A DNA stretch of 64,000 nucleotides from Nostoc piscinale CENA21 (GCF_001298445.1 NZ_CP012036.1:2943351-3007350), one strand, 5' to 3'; positions 46,923 to 58,279 are shown, counted from the stretch's first letter. Notes: a model not told the origin generated them from the letters alone. Numbers and translations: made by a program.

Positions 46923-49900
46923 ATGGAATTGCACAAGCAAAGACGCAAGCGAGGTATGATTCTCAGTCTCCCAGGAATCCAAAAGCTTCTGGAGGCTAGA
47001 CACCAACTGGAAATTTTAGAAAACGATGGAGCTAAGTTCACCCTCGAAGAACTCAGCTACCGCACTCAATTGGCTCCTTTTACAGTTTCTAAAGTGTTGG
47101 CGCGAACCGAAGGCGTTGACAAGCAAACTCTAGAATACTTTTTTCGAGCCTTTGGTCTAGAGTTGACTGCTAATGATTATGTCAGAGCAGGAGAAGAACA
47201 TATTAATCAAAACTCAGCACTCAGCGAGAAGTTGCGTGCGGAGAGAACTTGCGTGCGCGGGTTCCCCGCGTTGAGCAAAGTTCGGAGGGTTCCCCCCGTT
47301 GAGCAAACTTCGGTGACTCAGCACTCAGCACTCAAAACTGACTGGGGTGAAGCAGTTGATGTCTCAATTTTCTTTGGTCGCACAGAGGAAGTTAGCAAGT
47401 TAGAGTATTGGATTATTCATGACCATTGTCGGCTAATAGCACTGCTGGGGATGGGAGGAATTGGTAAAACTTCCCTGGCGGTGAAATTAGCACAGCAAAT
47501 GCAAGAGCAGTTTGAGTTTGTTGTTTGGCGCAGTCTCCGCAACAGTCCACCGTTAGGGGAATTTTTAGCAAACTTACTGCAATTTTTTGCTAGTGGACAA
47601 CCAGTAAAGTTATCGGAAAATGTTGGTGATTTAATTTCGCAATTTATGGTGCATTTAAGAGCGCACCGTTGTTTAGTTATCTTAGATAACTTTGAATCTA
47701 TTTTAGCGAGTGGCGATCGCACTGGCCGTTACCAACCGGGATACGAAGATTACGGACATCTCCTCAAACAGATAGGTGAGACATTCCATCAAAGTTGTGT
47801 GGTGCTGACGAGTCGAGAGAAACCCCAAGAAGTCATCGCCTTAGAAGGGGAAACTTTGCCTGTACGCTCCTGGCAGCTTACAGGATTATGTGCGATCGCT
47901 GCTTTACAATTAATCAGAACTAAAAGTTTTTTTTTGCGGTTCCGATACAGACTGGCAAAACCTGATTCAACATTATGCAGGTAATCCTCTCGCTCTCAAA
48001 ATTATTGCTACCACCATTCAAGATTTATTCGATGGCAATATTATCGAATTTTTCGCCCAAGGCTCTACTGTTTTTGGAACTATTTACGACTTATTAAACC
48101 AACAATTTCATCGACTTTCCCCACTAGAAAAATATTTAATGTATTGGCTGGCGATTAACCGCGAACCTGTAACTTTAACCCAATTACGCAGCGATTTAGT
48201 CTTACCAGTCTCAGCAATGAAACTATTAGAAGCGTTAGATTCTCTTAGTCGGCGCAGTTTAATTGAAAAAAAGTCAATTTCCGAAGCACCCGTTCACTTC
48301 ACACTGCAACCAGTGGTGATGGAATATGTTACAGAACAATTAATTCAGCAAGTTTGTGCAGAAATTATTGCAGATACACAGCCACATATCATATTTAATA
48401 GTCACGCTTTAATTAAAGCAACTGCTAAAGATTACATCAGAGTTACTCAAACTAAACTTATTCTTCAGCCTATAGTTGAACATCTCCTGCATCAGCTACG
48501 TACCAAACAATCAATTGCAACTCACCTGACGCAGATTTTGCAACAATTAAGTCATCACGAACCAGGATATGCAGGCGGAAATATTCTGAATCTTTTGTGT
48601 TACCTGCAAACTGATTTAACTGGCTATAACTTTTCTTATCTCACGATTTGGCAAGCATATCTTCAAGATACTCCTCTGAAGAAAGTTAATTTTGCTTATG
48701 CTGATTTATCTAAATCTGTCTTTGCCAAAACTTTTACGACTATTATTGCTACAGCATTTAGCCCTGATGGTAAAACTCTAGCAACTGGTCATTTCAATGG
48801 TGCTTTTATTATTTGGGATGTTGCTAGTGGTCAACAATTAATCGAATGTCACGGACATACAGGTTTTGTTTGGTCTACTACTTTTAGCCCTGATGGTAAT
48901 ACTTTAGCCACTGCCGGACAAGACGAAATCATTAATTTATGGAATGTTAAAACCGGACAATGTTTGCAAACTTTCGTAGGTCATACAAGCGGTGTTGTTT
49001 GTGTGAGATTTGGTGACGAAAATACATTAATTAGCAGTAGCACAGATTTTACCATCAGACTTTGGGATATCAACCAAGGGCAATGTATTCAAATCTTAGA
49101 AGGACACACTAGCAGAGTTTGGTCTGTAGCTTATCAAGGGAGGATTTTGGCGAGTGGAAGTGAAGATAAAACTATCAAGTTATGGGATTTAACTACAGGT
49201 TCTTGCATTAAAACATTAAAAGGACATACTGACTGGATTAAATCGGTTGCTTTTAGTGCATCGGGAATATTAGCCAGTGGGAGTTTAGACAAAACCATTC
49301 GGCTTTGGGATGTAGAACAAGGTGAATGTATCGGCGTTTTAGCAGGACATATTAATGGGATACTAGCGATCGCCTTTGTCGATGAAACTGATATCTTAGC
49401 TAGTTGTAGTATTGATTGCACGATTCGCCTTTGGGACATTAATACCCAACAATGTCTCAAAACCTTGCAAGGTCATGCTAACTCGATTGATGCGATCGCT
49501 GTTAATCCTCAAGGAACTTTACTCGCTACTGGTGCTGATGATTTTTCTCTGCGGTTGTGGGATATCACCACGGGAGAGTGTTTCCGCATCTTCAAAGGCC
49601 GGAATAACTGGGTTAAATCAGTAGCATGGAATCCAGTTTCCGCAATTATCGCCACTGGTAATGAAGACCGCACAGTTAGGTTATGGACACCAGATGGTGA
49701 ATGCCGCATATTATACGGACATACAGATTTAATTTTTGAAGTTGATTTTTCTCCTAATGGTTGGATTGTAGCCAGTGCCAGCGCCGACGGTACAATTCGG
49801 TTATGGGATGTCGCCACTGGTCAGTGTATTAAAATCATTCAAGGGCATAACGGTATGGTGACAGGCATAGCCTTTAGTCCTGATGGTCAGCTATTAGCCA

Positions 49901-50565
49901 GCGCCAGCTATGACAACACAAGTAAATTATGGGATGTCGCCACCGGACAATTAATAGAGAGTTTCCCTGTACACTTGGGGATGTCTGTAGCCTTCAGTCC
50001 TGATGGCACAAAGTTAGCATTTGGTGGTTTTGATGACACCGTCAGACTTTGGGATATCAAAACGCGAAAATGCGATCGCACCTTCACCGGACACCGCAAT
50101 TGGGTGTGGTGGGTAGCTTTTAGTCCTGATGGCCAAACTTTAGCCACTGGTAGTAGTGTAGAACGCATCATCAGGCTATGGGATATAGAAACAGGTGAAT
50201 GTCGGCAGATTCTCCAAGGACATCAAGATATGTTGTGGGCGATCGCATTTAGTCCTGATGGTAGTACCCTAGCTAGTACCAGTAGTGACGGTACAATCAA
50301 ACTTTGGGATGTTGTAGCAGGTACTTGCATCGCCACTCTAGAAGGACATCATTCCTGGGTGATGTGCGCTACCTTTAGTCCAGACGGTAACATCTTAGTG
50401 GCGGGAGATGGTTATGCAGCCATTAAGCTTTGGGATATGACCACAAAACAGTGTATTAAAACCCTAACGGCTGAACAAATCTACGAAGCCATGAATATTC
50501 AAGGAGTTACAGGTTTGACGGAAGCGCAGAAATCAGCGTTGTTAACTTTGGGTGCTAACTCATAG
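46923..50565 (+). pseudogene. NB-ARC/STAND ATPase with 14 WD40 repeats, frameshifted
   Basis: Signal-transducing STAND NTPase of about 1,213 residues. An N-terminal HTH-like domain (about 1-95, GIQKLLEARHQLEILENDGA, FTVSKVLARTEGVDKQTLEY) is followed by a linker made of translated repeat (47213-47333). The NB-ARC domain has P-loop LLGMGGIGKTSLAVKLA and Walker B HRCLVILDNFESIL. A winged-helix region follows, then 14 WD40 blades (each ending LWD or similar), enough for two seven-bladed propellers. A T9 run at 47927-47935 breaks the frame; with T8, SFFCGSDTDWQNLIQHYAGN joins to PLALKIIATTIQDLFDG. It is likely a sensor whose propellers bind an unknown ligand. Confidence 0.85.
47213..47333. repeat. 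Dispersed repeat translated inside the STAND ATPase gene
   Basis: Sequence with ACTCAGCACTCAGC ends and inner GCGGGTTCCCCGCGTTGAGC and GGAGGGTTCCCCCCGTTGAG blocks, related to the block at 18795-18855. It is read in frame as an Arg/Val/Pro-rich linker between the HTH-like and NB-ARC domains, and has no counterpart in the conserved domain text on either side. Confidence 0.65.
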
Positions 50566-50570
50566 ATTCT

Positions 50571-50646
50571 CTTTGCGCCTCTGCGACTCTGCGTGAACCT
50601 TTATAGGTTTGGAGGATAGCCGAGGTAAACGCAAAGCTACGCAGAG
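50571..50646. repeat. CTCTGCG-type dispersed inverted repeat
   Basis: CTTTGCGCCTCTGCGACTCT on the left and GTAAACGCAAAGCTACGCAG on the right form imperfect inverted arms between the convergent STAND ATPase and DUF2817 genes. Related text occurs at 32822, 34105-34185 and 37590. A bidirectional terminator role is plausible but not shown. Confidence 0.5.
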
Positions 50647-50648
50647 TT

Positions 50649-51746
50649 TTAAATCACTTCGGTAGGAAAGCAAACCTCAATCGCTTTTTCTATTAAATCA
50701 AGACCTTTACAAACTACAGTATTCCGCCAAGTAATATCTGTGGGTGTAAACACTTCTTCTAATCGTTGGCGCGTCCATATTCTTGAGGCGTGTTCGGGAG
50801 AGGAATAAAAATGAGCGCGATTTTCTGCCCTTAAAGCTTCTACTACTTGAATAACTGGGTAAGTACCAAATTCAGCGGTGAGAAATTTGTAATCACATTG
50901 GGGAAACATCGCTTGACACCAAGTTCCTAAACCCCCACGAACTTTATACATTTTTCCATCTGGTTGATAGGGTTCTACGACATCAGCACCAAACTTTTCG
51001 ATTAACCACTGGGCTGATTCTGAATCTGGGGGATCATCAATAAACAGTTTATAAGTTGCTTTTTTACCCAAGCCTGTGTGTAAATCAATATGCAAAACGT
51101 TTTTAGCATCGTCAATCCATCGCGGAAGATTAGCTGCTAAGATTTCATAAGTTTTAGATGGTCTGTGTCCACCAAAAAATAGTCCTTGGGGATAGTCGTA
51201 TTGACCTACAGGTAAAGTATTTATTAAAGAAGTAATGCCGTGACGGAAAATAGTCGCGATCGCTTTCATCAAAAACGGTTCAAAAGCCGATGGTGGTGAA
51301 GTAGGGTTAAAGAAGCTATTCAATTCCTCGTACTTTTCAGGACTACCTGTATATTCCTCATTTGGTAGCAGAAAATTACGGTTGAGGTCGATATTATCCT
51401 CATTCCAACGCCGTCCCCAAGCAAAACCATAAGGATTTAAAGCGTGTAACAACACCAAAGCAGTTCCTGGGCTGGGACACCAACCAATTAAACGTTCTTC
51501 TAACAAAGCACATTGAACAGCAGAACCAAAAAAACCCTCCACCCCATGCAAGCCACTAGAAACAACCAAAATTTGCTCAGGTTGAGAATTTCCTAATATC
51601 CCCACATCAATAGTTAAGTCTTCCTCATCTGGGCCTGTTTGGTCAATAGAATATGTTTCTAATTGACAACCCAAAGCCTGCGCCGCCGCACAGAAACGAT
51701 ATCGTGCAGCAGCGTAGTTTGGACTAAAAGCAGAAGCGTAAGACAT
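50649..51746 (-). CDS. DUF2817 (M14-like) metallopeptidase
   Basis: A 365-residue zinc carboxypeptidase-like protein of the DUF2817 group. The first metal motif is in SSGLHGVEGFFGSAVQ (HxxE, about residues 68-84), the substrate-binding RRWNEDNIDLNRNF is at about 112, and the second zinc His lies in VLHIDLHTGLGKKATYKLF. The TAEFGTYP segment supplies the general base Glu. No signal peptide. The start ATG at 51746 follows shortly upstream of gloB on the same strand (gap about 60 bases). Substrate unknown. Confidence 0.88.
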   Translation of the reverse strand: MSYASAFSPNYAAARYRFCAAAQALGCQLETYSIDQTGPDEEDLTIDVGILGNSQPEQILVVSSGLHGVEGFFGSAVQCALLEERLIGWCPSPGTALVLLHALNPYGFAWGRRWNEDNIDLNRNFLLPNEEYTGSPEKYEELNSFFNPTSPPSAFEPFLMKAIATIFRHGITSLINTLPVGQYDYPQGLFFGGHRPSKTYEILAANLPRWIDDAKNVLHIDLHTGLGKKATYKLFIDDPPDSESAQWLIEKFGADVVEPYQPDGKMYKVRGGLGTWCQAMFPQCDYKFLTAEFGTYPVIQVVEALRAENRAHFYSSPEHASRIWTRQRLEEVFTPTDITWRNTVVCKGLDLIEKAIEVCFPTEVI

Positions 51747-51805
51747 GGGAAGTGGGGGGACAAGGAGGATAAGGAAGACAAGGGAGAAGAGTTAATGACT
51801 ACTAG

Positions 51806-52579
51806 CTAAAACCTATCTTTCATTCCGCGAATGCGGGCGAATGTTTGCACTGCATCGTTACTTTTGGCAGCTGCTTGTAGAGATGGTTGTTCCCAACGCA
51901 AAAAAGGATTGGTGCGCTTTTCTACTCCCAGCAGAGAGGGGACGGTGGCTTTACCTTGATCGCGAAAAGTTTTGACTTCTGCGTAGCGTTGTTGTAAGTC
52001 AGTATTCTCACCATCTACAGTCAAGGCAAATTGTAAATTTTTTAAGGTGTATTCGTGGGCGCACCAGACACGGGTATTATCTGGCAGGGAACGAATTTTT
52101 TCTAAGGATGAGACCATTTGTGTAGGTGAGCCTTCAAATAAGCGACCACAACCACCAGCAAATAAAGTATCCCCACAAAATAAATCTCCCGGTTCGTCTG
52201 CTGTTTGGGGTGGAAAGTAATAAGCAATATGGGCGCGAGTATGGCCGGGAACAAAGATGACTTCCGCAATGCGATCGCCAAAAGAAACGCGATCGCCTTG
52301 TTGTAGAAATACCTGCTGTCCGGGAATTCTCCCTTTATCCTCAGCCCCGCCATACACTGTGAGTTTCGGGAAGCGTTGCATTAACTGTTGATTGCCCCCT
52401 ACATGATCATGATGATGGTGAGTATTAAAAATAGCGACTAACTCAGCATTCAGTTCTGCAAGTTTGTGCAGCACTGGTTCGGCCTCGGCTGGATCGACAA
52501 CTGCGGCAATATTTTCTTGACTATTGTGCAGTAAGAATATGTAGTTATCTGAGAGTGCCTCAAGACGGAATACCCGCAT
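51806..52579 (-). CDS. gloB: Hydroxyacylglutathione hydrolase (glyoxalase II)
   Basis: Zinc metallo-beta-lactamase-fold enzyme that hydrolyses S-lactoylglutathione to lactate and glutathione. Metal motif THHHHDHVGG (about residues 53-62), second His in VPGHTRAHIAYYF, Asp in LFCGDTLFAGGCGRLFEG and the later His in VWCAHEYTLKNLQFA. The C-terminal HAGH domain ends NPFLRWEQPSLQ. Length (257) is normal. Likely starts the gloB-DUF2817 transcript. Confidence 0.96.
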   Translation of the reverse strand: MRVFRLEALSDNYIFLLHNSQENIAAVVDPAEAEPVLHKLAELNAELVAIFNTHHHHDHVGGNQQLMQRFPKLTVYGGAEDKGRIPGQQVFLQQGDRVSFGDRIAEVIFVPGHTRAHIAYYFPPQTADEPGDLFCGDTLFAGGCGRLFEGSPTQMVSSLEKIRSLPDNTRVWCAHEYTLKNLQFALTVDGENTDLQQRYAEVKTFRDQGKATVPSLLGVEKRTNPFLRWEQPSLQAAAKSNDAVQTFARIRGMKDRF

Positions 52580-52947
52580 TTCCTCTTAACTTCCTGAAAT
52601 AATTAATTCTTGGTACTTTTTGAGATACTGTAACCTTTTGATTTTATTTATTCTAGCGGGTAAATCGCATGAGCTATATTCATCTACAACCGTGCTTATA
52701 CTGAAAACATCGTAAAAACTCCTAAAAAACTGTGATTTTTCTCAGTAAAAATCCTCTGGGAGTATCAGTAAGTCCAAAGTTAGATTGATTGTATTCTTTT
52801 TAGTTCTAAAAATCGCTAAAAAGACCGTTATCAACGGGTGTACATATTTGCTATTGACTACCGAAATTAATCTTGAGCTGGGGTGCATTTACCTATACTT
52901 CAGTGAACAAATACACCCGTGATTTTTTGGATTTTTCAGGAGAAATA
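52580..52947. other. Intergenic promoter region
   Basis: About 370 bases between divergent gloB and a small-protein gene. No gene or strong hairpin is visible. It should contain both promoters; AGGAGA precedes the ATG at 52948. Confidence 0.45.
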
Positions 52948-53175
52948 ATGAGCGATCGCCCGTCTATCTACATTAATGTTGATAGTCAATCAGAAATTGC
53001 TATTAAAAAAATAGTAGACAAGATCATTTCGTCAGGAAAGATGAGCCGTCAAGACCATACATTGCTGCTTTCTCATGTATTTGCGAATGGTCAGTTCAGC
53101 GATAGAGTACGCCGCCAGATTAACCGTATACTAGACGAGATTCAAACAGGGCAGTTAAAATTTATGAACTGGTAG
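52948..53175 (+). CDS. Small conserved-looking protein, 75 residues
   Basis: A soluble, helical protein with no family name that I can give. The C-terminal half (MSRQDHTLLLSHVFANGQFS followed by RRQINRILDEIQTGQLKF) has the pattern of a short cyanobacterial family that ends in an IN-R-x-x-D-x-x-x-x-G-x-L-K motif. Start ATG at 52948 is supported by AGGAGA seven bases upstream; a longer in-frame extension to 52873 has no ribosome site. It precedes the glycan cluster by about 65 bases and may be separately regulated. Confidence 0.75.
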   Translation: MSDRPSIYINVDSQSEIAIKKIVDKIISSGKMSRQDHTLLLSHVFANGQFSDRVRRQINRILDEIQTGQLKFMNW

Positions 53176-53241
53176 CCTCTGGTTTAGCAGAGCATTGAAC
53201 ATTGCATATTTCGCTGAAAAAGATTACCAATATAATATATT

Positions 53242-54445
53242 GTGAGTAAGCAACCAAGCAAAAATAAATTAAAAATATCAATTCTTGTCAGTGACCTCTC
53301 AGGTGCTGGAGCAGGAAGATGGGGAGGTGGAGGCGTTCGTTCTTTTTTATTAGCTCAAGCACTGCAAAAACTTGATTATCAAGTGGAAATTATCGGATTT
53401 AATTTCGGTGACGAGCCAGCAGTAATATCTCAAGCGGAAATTTTAGTTAGTCATGTTATTGGTTATAACTATCCACAATTTATTCAATCAGCATATCAAC
53501 TTCTAAAAAAAACTAGATGGTGATATTATTTATGCTATGCGACCGAAGCCCACCACTTTCGGTTTAGCTTTGCTGCAAAAATTAAGTACTCATCGACCAG
53601 TAATTTTAGATATAGATGATTGGGAATTAAGTTGGCATGGAGGTGAAAAATGGCAATATCTCCCTTCAGCCAAGCAGTTTTTACGAGATATTCTCAAAAA
53701 AGATGGTGCTTTAAGATATCCAGATCATCCGCTCTATTTAAAGACAGTTGAAGGTATGGCAAATAAAGCCGATGTGATTACAGTTCATACTCAATTTTTA
53801 AGAGAGCGATTTGGTGGTGTTTACTTGCCCAATGGAAAAGATACGAATCTGTTTAATCCCAGTCTTTATGATCCTGAAGAAAGTAGGGCGCTTTATGGAC
53901 TTTCTGACTATCGAGTATTAATGTTTCCTGGTGCGCCTAGACCATACAAAGGTGTTGAAGATGTATTGATAGCATTAGAAAAATTGAATGAGCCTGATTT
54001 AAGGCTAGTAATTGTTGGCGGTAGTCCCTATGATGATTATGATGCTCAACTTATGGAAAAATGGGGGCGTTGGATTATTAAGTTACCAAAATATCCTTCT
54101 AGCCAAATGCCTAAAATTGTTGCCGCAGCTCACGTTATAGTTGTCCCGCAGAGAAATACGCCAGCTGCTCTAGCTCAATTTCCATTGAAGTTGACAGATG
54201 GTATGGCAATGGCAAAACCAATATTGGCGACTAAAGTCGGGGATATTCCCGAAATTTTAGGAGAAAACGGTTACTTAGTTGAATCTAGTTCTCCTGAACA
54301 AATAGCTGAAAAAATTCAAGAAATATTTCTGCATTTAGATGATGCTAATGAAAAAGGAAAGATGGCTAGAAAAAGATGTATTGAATATTATAGCCTTGAT
54401 ACTATGGTTAAAATTTTATCGCAAATTTTTTATAATTTTGTATAA
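53242..54445 (+). pseudogene. Glycosyltransferase family 4, frameshifted
   Basis: GT-B glycosyltransferase, about 400 residues once joined. N-terminal domain: ISILVSDLSGAGAGRWGGGG with VRSFLLAQALQKLDYQVEII. An A8 run at 53505-53512 ends the first frame; with A7, QSAYQLLKKLDGDIIYAMRP continues into PKPTTFGLALLQKL. The C-terminal Rossmann domain has RVLMFPGAPRPYKGVEDVL and the donor-binding end TDGMAMAKPILATKVGDIPE. Start is GTG at 53242. First gene of the + strand glycan cluster. Sugar donor unknown. Confidence 0.85.
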
Positions 54446-54486
54446 AAATATTTTACTAAATATTGGAATATTTTAATAATAAATTA

Positions 54487-56732
54487 ATGACTAATATTAA
54501 GCAATTAATAAAATTCACTAAACCTTACCCCTACAGAATCATCCTAACAATAATGTTGGGATTCTCTGGCGCATTATTTAATGGTATAGGCACAGCAATG
54601 CTAGTGCCTATAATTCTAAGAATTGTAGGTCAAGATATAGATTTAACTAATGCACCACCTATTATTAAAGGTATAATGTTACCTTTTAACACTGTCCCGG
54701 ATAATTATCGTAATTTGGTAATGGCAGTGGTAATTATATTCACAATTTTTTTTAAAAAAATGCTGCTGTATATGCTAGTAGTTTATCCTCCAGTTCTGTA
54801 TCTCGCATATTAATCTCGGATATGCGAAAAGCGGGTGTGAAACTATTGCTAGATGTTGATATTAATTATTATACCAAGGCTAAACTTGGTGATTTAATGA
54901 ATAGTTTGAATTCAGAAATTCCCCGTGCTGCAAATTCGCTGAATAATTTAATTAAATTATTAATTATTGGAATTACAATTTTAGTATTTATATTTTTATT
55001 ATTATCAATTTCTTGGCAGTTGACGATTTGTACAACAGCTTTACTAGCTTTTATTACATTAATCAATCAGTATGCAATTTCGAGATCAAAAAGTTTTGGA
55101 AAATTACTATCTGAAATATCAAAAAAATTAACAAATACTTTAATCGAAACTTTAAGCGGTATTCGTTTAGTAAAGGCAACTGCTAATGAAGAAAGAACAT
55201 ATAACAAAATTAATACACTAATTCTTGAGCGGGAAAAAGCTGAATTTAAATCTCAAATTAATTCTGAAATCATTGCCCCAAGCAGCGAAGTTGCTGGAGT
55301 GATATCTTTATTAATAATTATACTTATAGGAAGAGCATTATTTGCAGATCAACTAGCTTCATTATCAACAGTTCTACTTACATATTTATTAGTGTTGCTT
55401 AGACTACTACCTTTTGTGTCACAGTTAAATACTCTCCGTAGTAGTTTTGCTAATAATTCTACTAGTGTAGATATTGTTGCTGACTTTTTACGACGTGACA
55501 ATAAGCCTTTCATGCTCAATGGTAAAGAGACATACACCAAAATAGAGAAAGGCATACATTTTAATCAGATATCTTTTGCCTATCCCCAACATGAAAAGTT
55601 GGTATTAAAAGATGTAGATTTATACTTACCAAAAGGTACAACTTTAGCTTTGGTAGGTACTTCTGGTGCAGGTAAATCAACTTTAGCTGATTTATTACCG
55701 AGATTTTATGACCCTATATCTGGTTGTATTACTATCGATGGGGTTGACTTACGTCAATTTGATATACAATCTTTACGAAAAGCAATGGGTATCGTTAGTC
55801 AAGATACTTTTCTGTTTAATAACTCAATCAAAAATAATATCGCCTACGGTAAACCAGATGCCAGCGATGAAGAAATTCTCATAGCGAGTAAACGTGCTAA
55901 CGCCTACGAGTTTATCTGTAAGTTACCCCAAGAATTTGACACTATGGTAGGCGATCGCGGGGTGATGTTATCCGGTGGACAGCGCCAACGCCTAGCTATA
56001 GCTCGTGCTTTGCTGCAAAATCCTGAAATTTTGATTTTAGACGAAGCAACAAGTGCATTAGATACTGTTTCTGAACGTTTGGTACAAGGTGCTATAGAGG
56101 AACTCAGCCGCGATCGCACAACTTTAGTTATTGCACACCGCCTTTCTACCGTACAAAAAGCTGAACAAATTGCTGTATTTGATCAAGGACGCGTAGTGGA
56201 ATTAGGAACCCATGAAGAACTTTTACAACAAGGTGGTTATTATTCGCGTCTCTATTCAATGCAATTTGGTGAACAAGAAGAAACCTCAAAACAATCTAAT
56301 CTAGCTTTTATTCGTGTCTCCTACGAGATTAGGACGCGACTAAATTCTATGATTGGTTGTTTAAGATTGTTAATGGATGGACTGATAGATGATGCTCAAG
56401 AACGTCAAGAACTCTTAAATGAAGCATACAAGTCTGCATTAAAAATTATGATTCACATTGAGATTTTTGAAGAAACTATCAGATTACAAATTAATTTATA
56501 CTCATCATCATTGTTAGCACAAAAGAATGGTAACGATAAAAATGATATTGATTTGATGCAAAAATTTGAGCAATTTCCAACCCAAATAAATAATATTCTG
56601 AGTGATTTAGTTTTACTTACAGATGGTTTAGTAGATAATAATGAAGAACAAAACAAATTAATTACTGAATCTTATAATTTGGCTATCTATTTATTAGATA
56701 AGGTAGAGCTAATAGAAAAAATAAAATTATAA
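54487..56732 (+). pseudogene. ABC exporter with HisKA-like tail, frameshifted
   Basis: Half-size ABC exporter, like those moving lipid-linked glycans. The six-helix membrane domain spans about residues 1-325. The nucleotide-binding domain has Walker A VGTSGAGKSTLADLLPRFYD, signature LSGGQRQRLAIARALL, Walker B ILILDEATSALD and switch His IAHRLSTV. The frame breaks at T8A7 (54746-54760); T7A6 gives FTIFLKNAAVYASSLSSSSV and a continuous protein of about 748 residues. After the ATPase come two tandem ~45-residue repeats (56317-56470 and 56575-56720) resembling histidine-kinase dimerisation domains, without the phospho-His. ATG at 54487 has only a weak ribosome site. Confidence 0.84.
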
Positions 56733-57085
56733 AATAAAAAGCTTCATAGCTTATTGATCAAGTAAAAATAAAATTCTAGCAGTGGACTGTCTAGACTAAA
56801 ATGTTGCATTAAAATTATTTTTTAGGATGGGCTAGAAGCTCGTTCAGTTTGGACAAGATGCCCACAAAGCAAGAACGAATTTTTGCACTAATTTAGGATT
56901 GACACGCCACTACTTGAAATTTACTTTATAAATCATTTCCGAGATTAAAAAGTAAAAAGTAAAGTTGTTAATTTATTCTTGTAAATCGAAACTGATTCAC
57001 ATATATGAATTATTAGGTGTTCGCTACCTTGACGCTTATTTTTATACTGGATAATATTAACTATTATCTGTCAGAGTATTAATTT
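56733..57085. other. Intergenic region with possible repeat remnants
   Basis: About 350 bases between the ABC exporter and the next glycosyltransferase. It includes a GTAAAAA-like pair near 56947-56965 and text such as GGGCTAGAAGCTCGTTCAGT that may be a relic of another element. I could not identify an insertion sequence or gene. It may hold an internal promoter. Confidence 0.4.
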
Positions 57086-58215
57086 ATGAAAAAAAATAGC
57101 TGTGTACTACCCATATTTTATGGGTGGTGGTGCTGAAGCAGTAGGGCTATGGATGATCCAAGCATTAAAAGATAAATATGATTTAACTTTATTTACTCTT
57201 GGAAAAATTGAACTTGATCGATTAAATTCGATGTATGGAACTAGTTTATTAAATGAAGACATTAAAATTAAAAATCTTCTTCCTGCACCCATCACTAAAC
57301 TTTGCTACTTCATGATGGCTAATAGCAAAGATATTAGAATGGTTTTTTTCCATCTTCTAATCCGCTTTTTTAAACAGCATAGTCAGCAATATGACTTAGT
57401 TTTATCTGCATATAATGCAATGGATATGGGTCAAGTTGGTATTCAGTATATTCATTGGATTAAAGTCCTTGAGGGTAAAAAAATCCATCGAAAAATATCC
57501 AATTTCTCTGAAGAGCAAATTTTAAAAAATTTTTCTATAGTAAATTCTTATTGTGTTGCAGATATTACTAAAAAAATCTATGGTATTGATGCCAGGGTGG
57601 TGTATCCTCCTGTTGTGATTGATGTACCGAATCTAGCATGGAATGAAAAAGAAGAAGCATTCATTTGTAGCGGTAGAATTGTTAAAGCGAAAGAACCGCA
57701 TAAAGTAATTAAAATTCTCCGGCTAGTTCGTGAACGAGGTTTTGATATTAAACTTCACATCACTGGTGGAGGAGGGGGTATTTATGAATGGCAGTACACG
57801 AATTTAATGAAAAAATTAGTGTCTGAAAACTCATCATGGATAACTGTACATAAAGATTTGCCTTATAAAGAATATGTCAAAGTTCTTTCTAAGTGCAAGT
57901 ATGGAATTCACTTCAAAAAAGAACCTTTTGGTATATCAATTGCAGAAATGGTGAAAGCTGGTGCTATTCCCTTTGTGAAAAGTGAAGGTGGGCAAATTGA
58001 GATCATTGGTCAGAATAATGAAGAATTATTTTTCAATACAGAAGAAGAGGCTGTAGAAAAAATCATTGAAGTTTTAAGTAATTCAGATAAACAAAACAAA
58101 CTGATTGAATCTTTAAACGATCAAAAAAAATTTATTCTCCACTCAGAAATTCATGTCGGAGATTAATGAAGTTGTCAACGATTATTTAAATCACAAAGTT
58201 GAGTTAACACTATAG
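57086..58215 (+). pseudogene. Glycosyltransferase family 4, two frameshifts
   Basis: GT-B glycosyltransferase of about 375 residues. ATG at 57086 is followed at once by an A8 run (57089-57096). With A7 the protein begins MKKIAVYYPYFMGGGAEAVG, typical for GT4. The second domain has FICSGRIVKAKEPHKVIKIL, and the donor-site region KEPFGISIAEMVKAGAIPFV with E-x7-E-like acids. A second A8 run (58123-58130) truncates the C-terminus; with A7 it continues NLFSTQKFMSEINEVVNDYL to a stop at 58215. Two independent +1 runs in one gene is unusual. Confidence 0.84.
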
Positions 58216-58279
58216 CTATATTGGTTTTTATATCAATTAGGTAAATTAGAGATAATTTAATGCTAGTTTTAGTTCTTAA

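Noticed and set aside
49134..50171. Several antisense open frames in the WD40 region
   Set aside because: They are shadows created by the periodic codons of the WD40 repeats.
52102..52353. Alternative-frame open frame inside gloB on the same strand
   Set aside because: Overlaps a complete glyoxalase II; no independent start signal or domain.
56733..57085. Insertion-sequence remnant after the ABC exporter
   Set aside because: No transposase fragment or clear terminal inverted repeats could be read, so it is left as intergenic.
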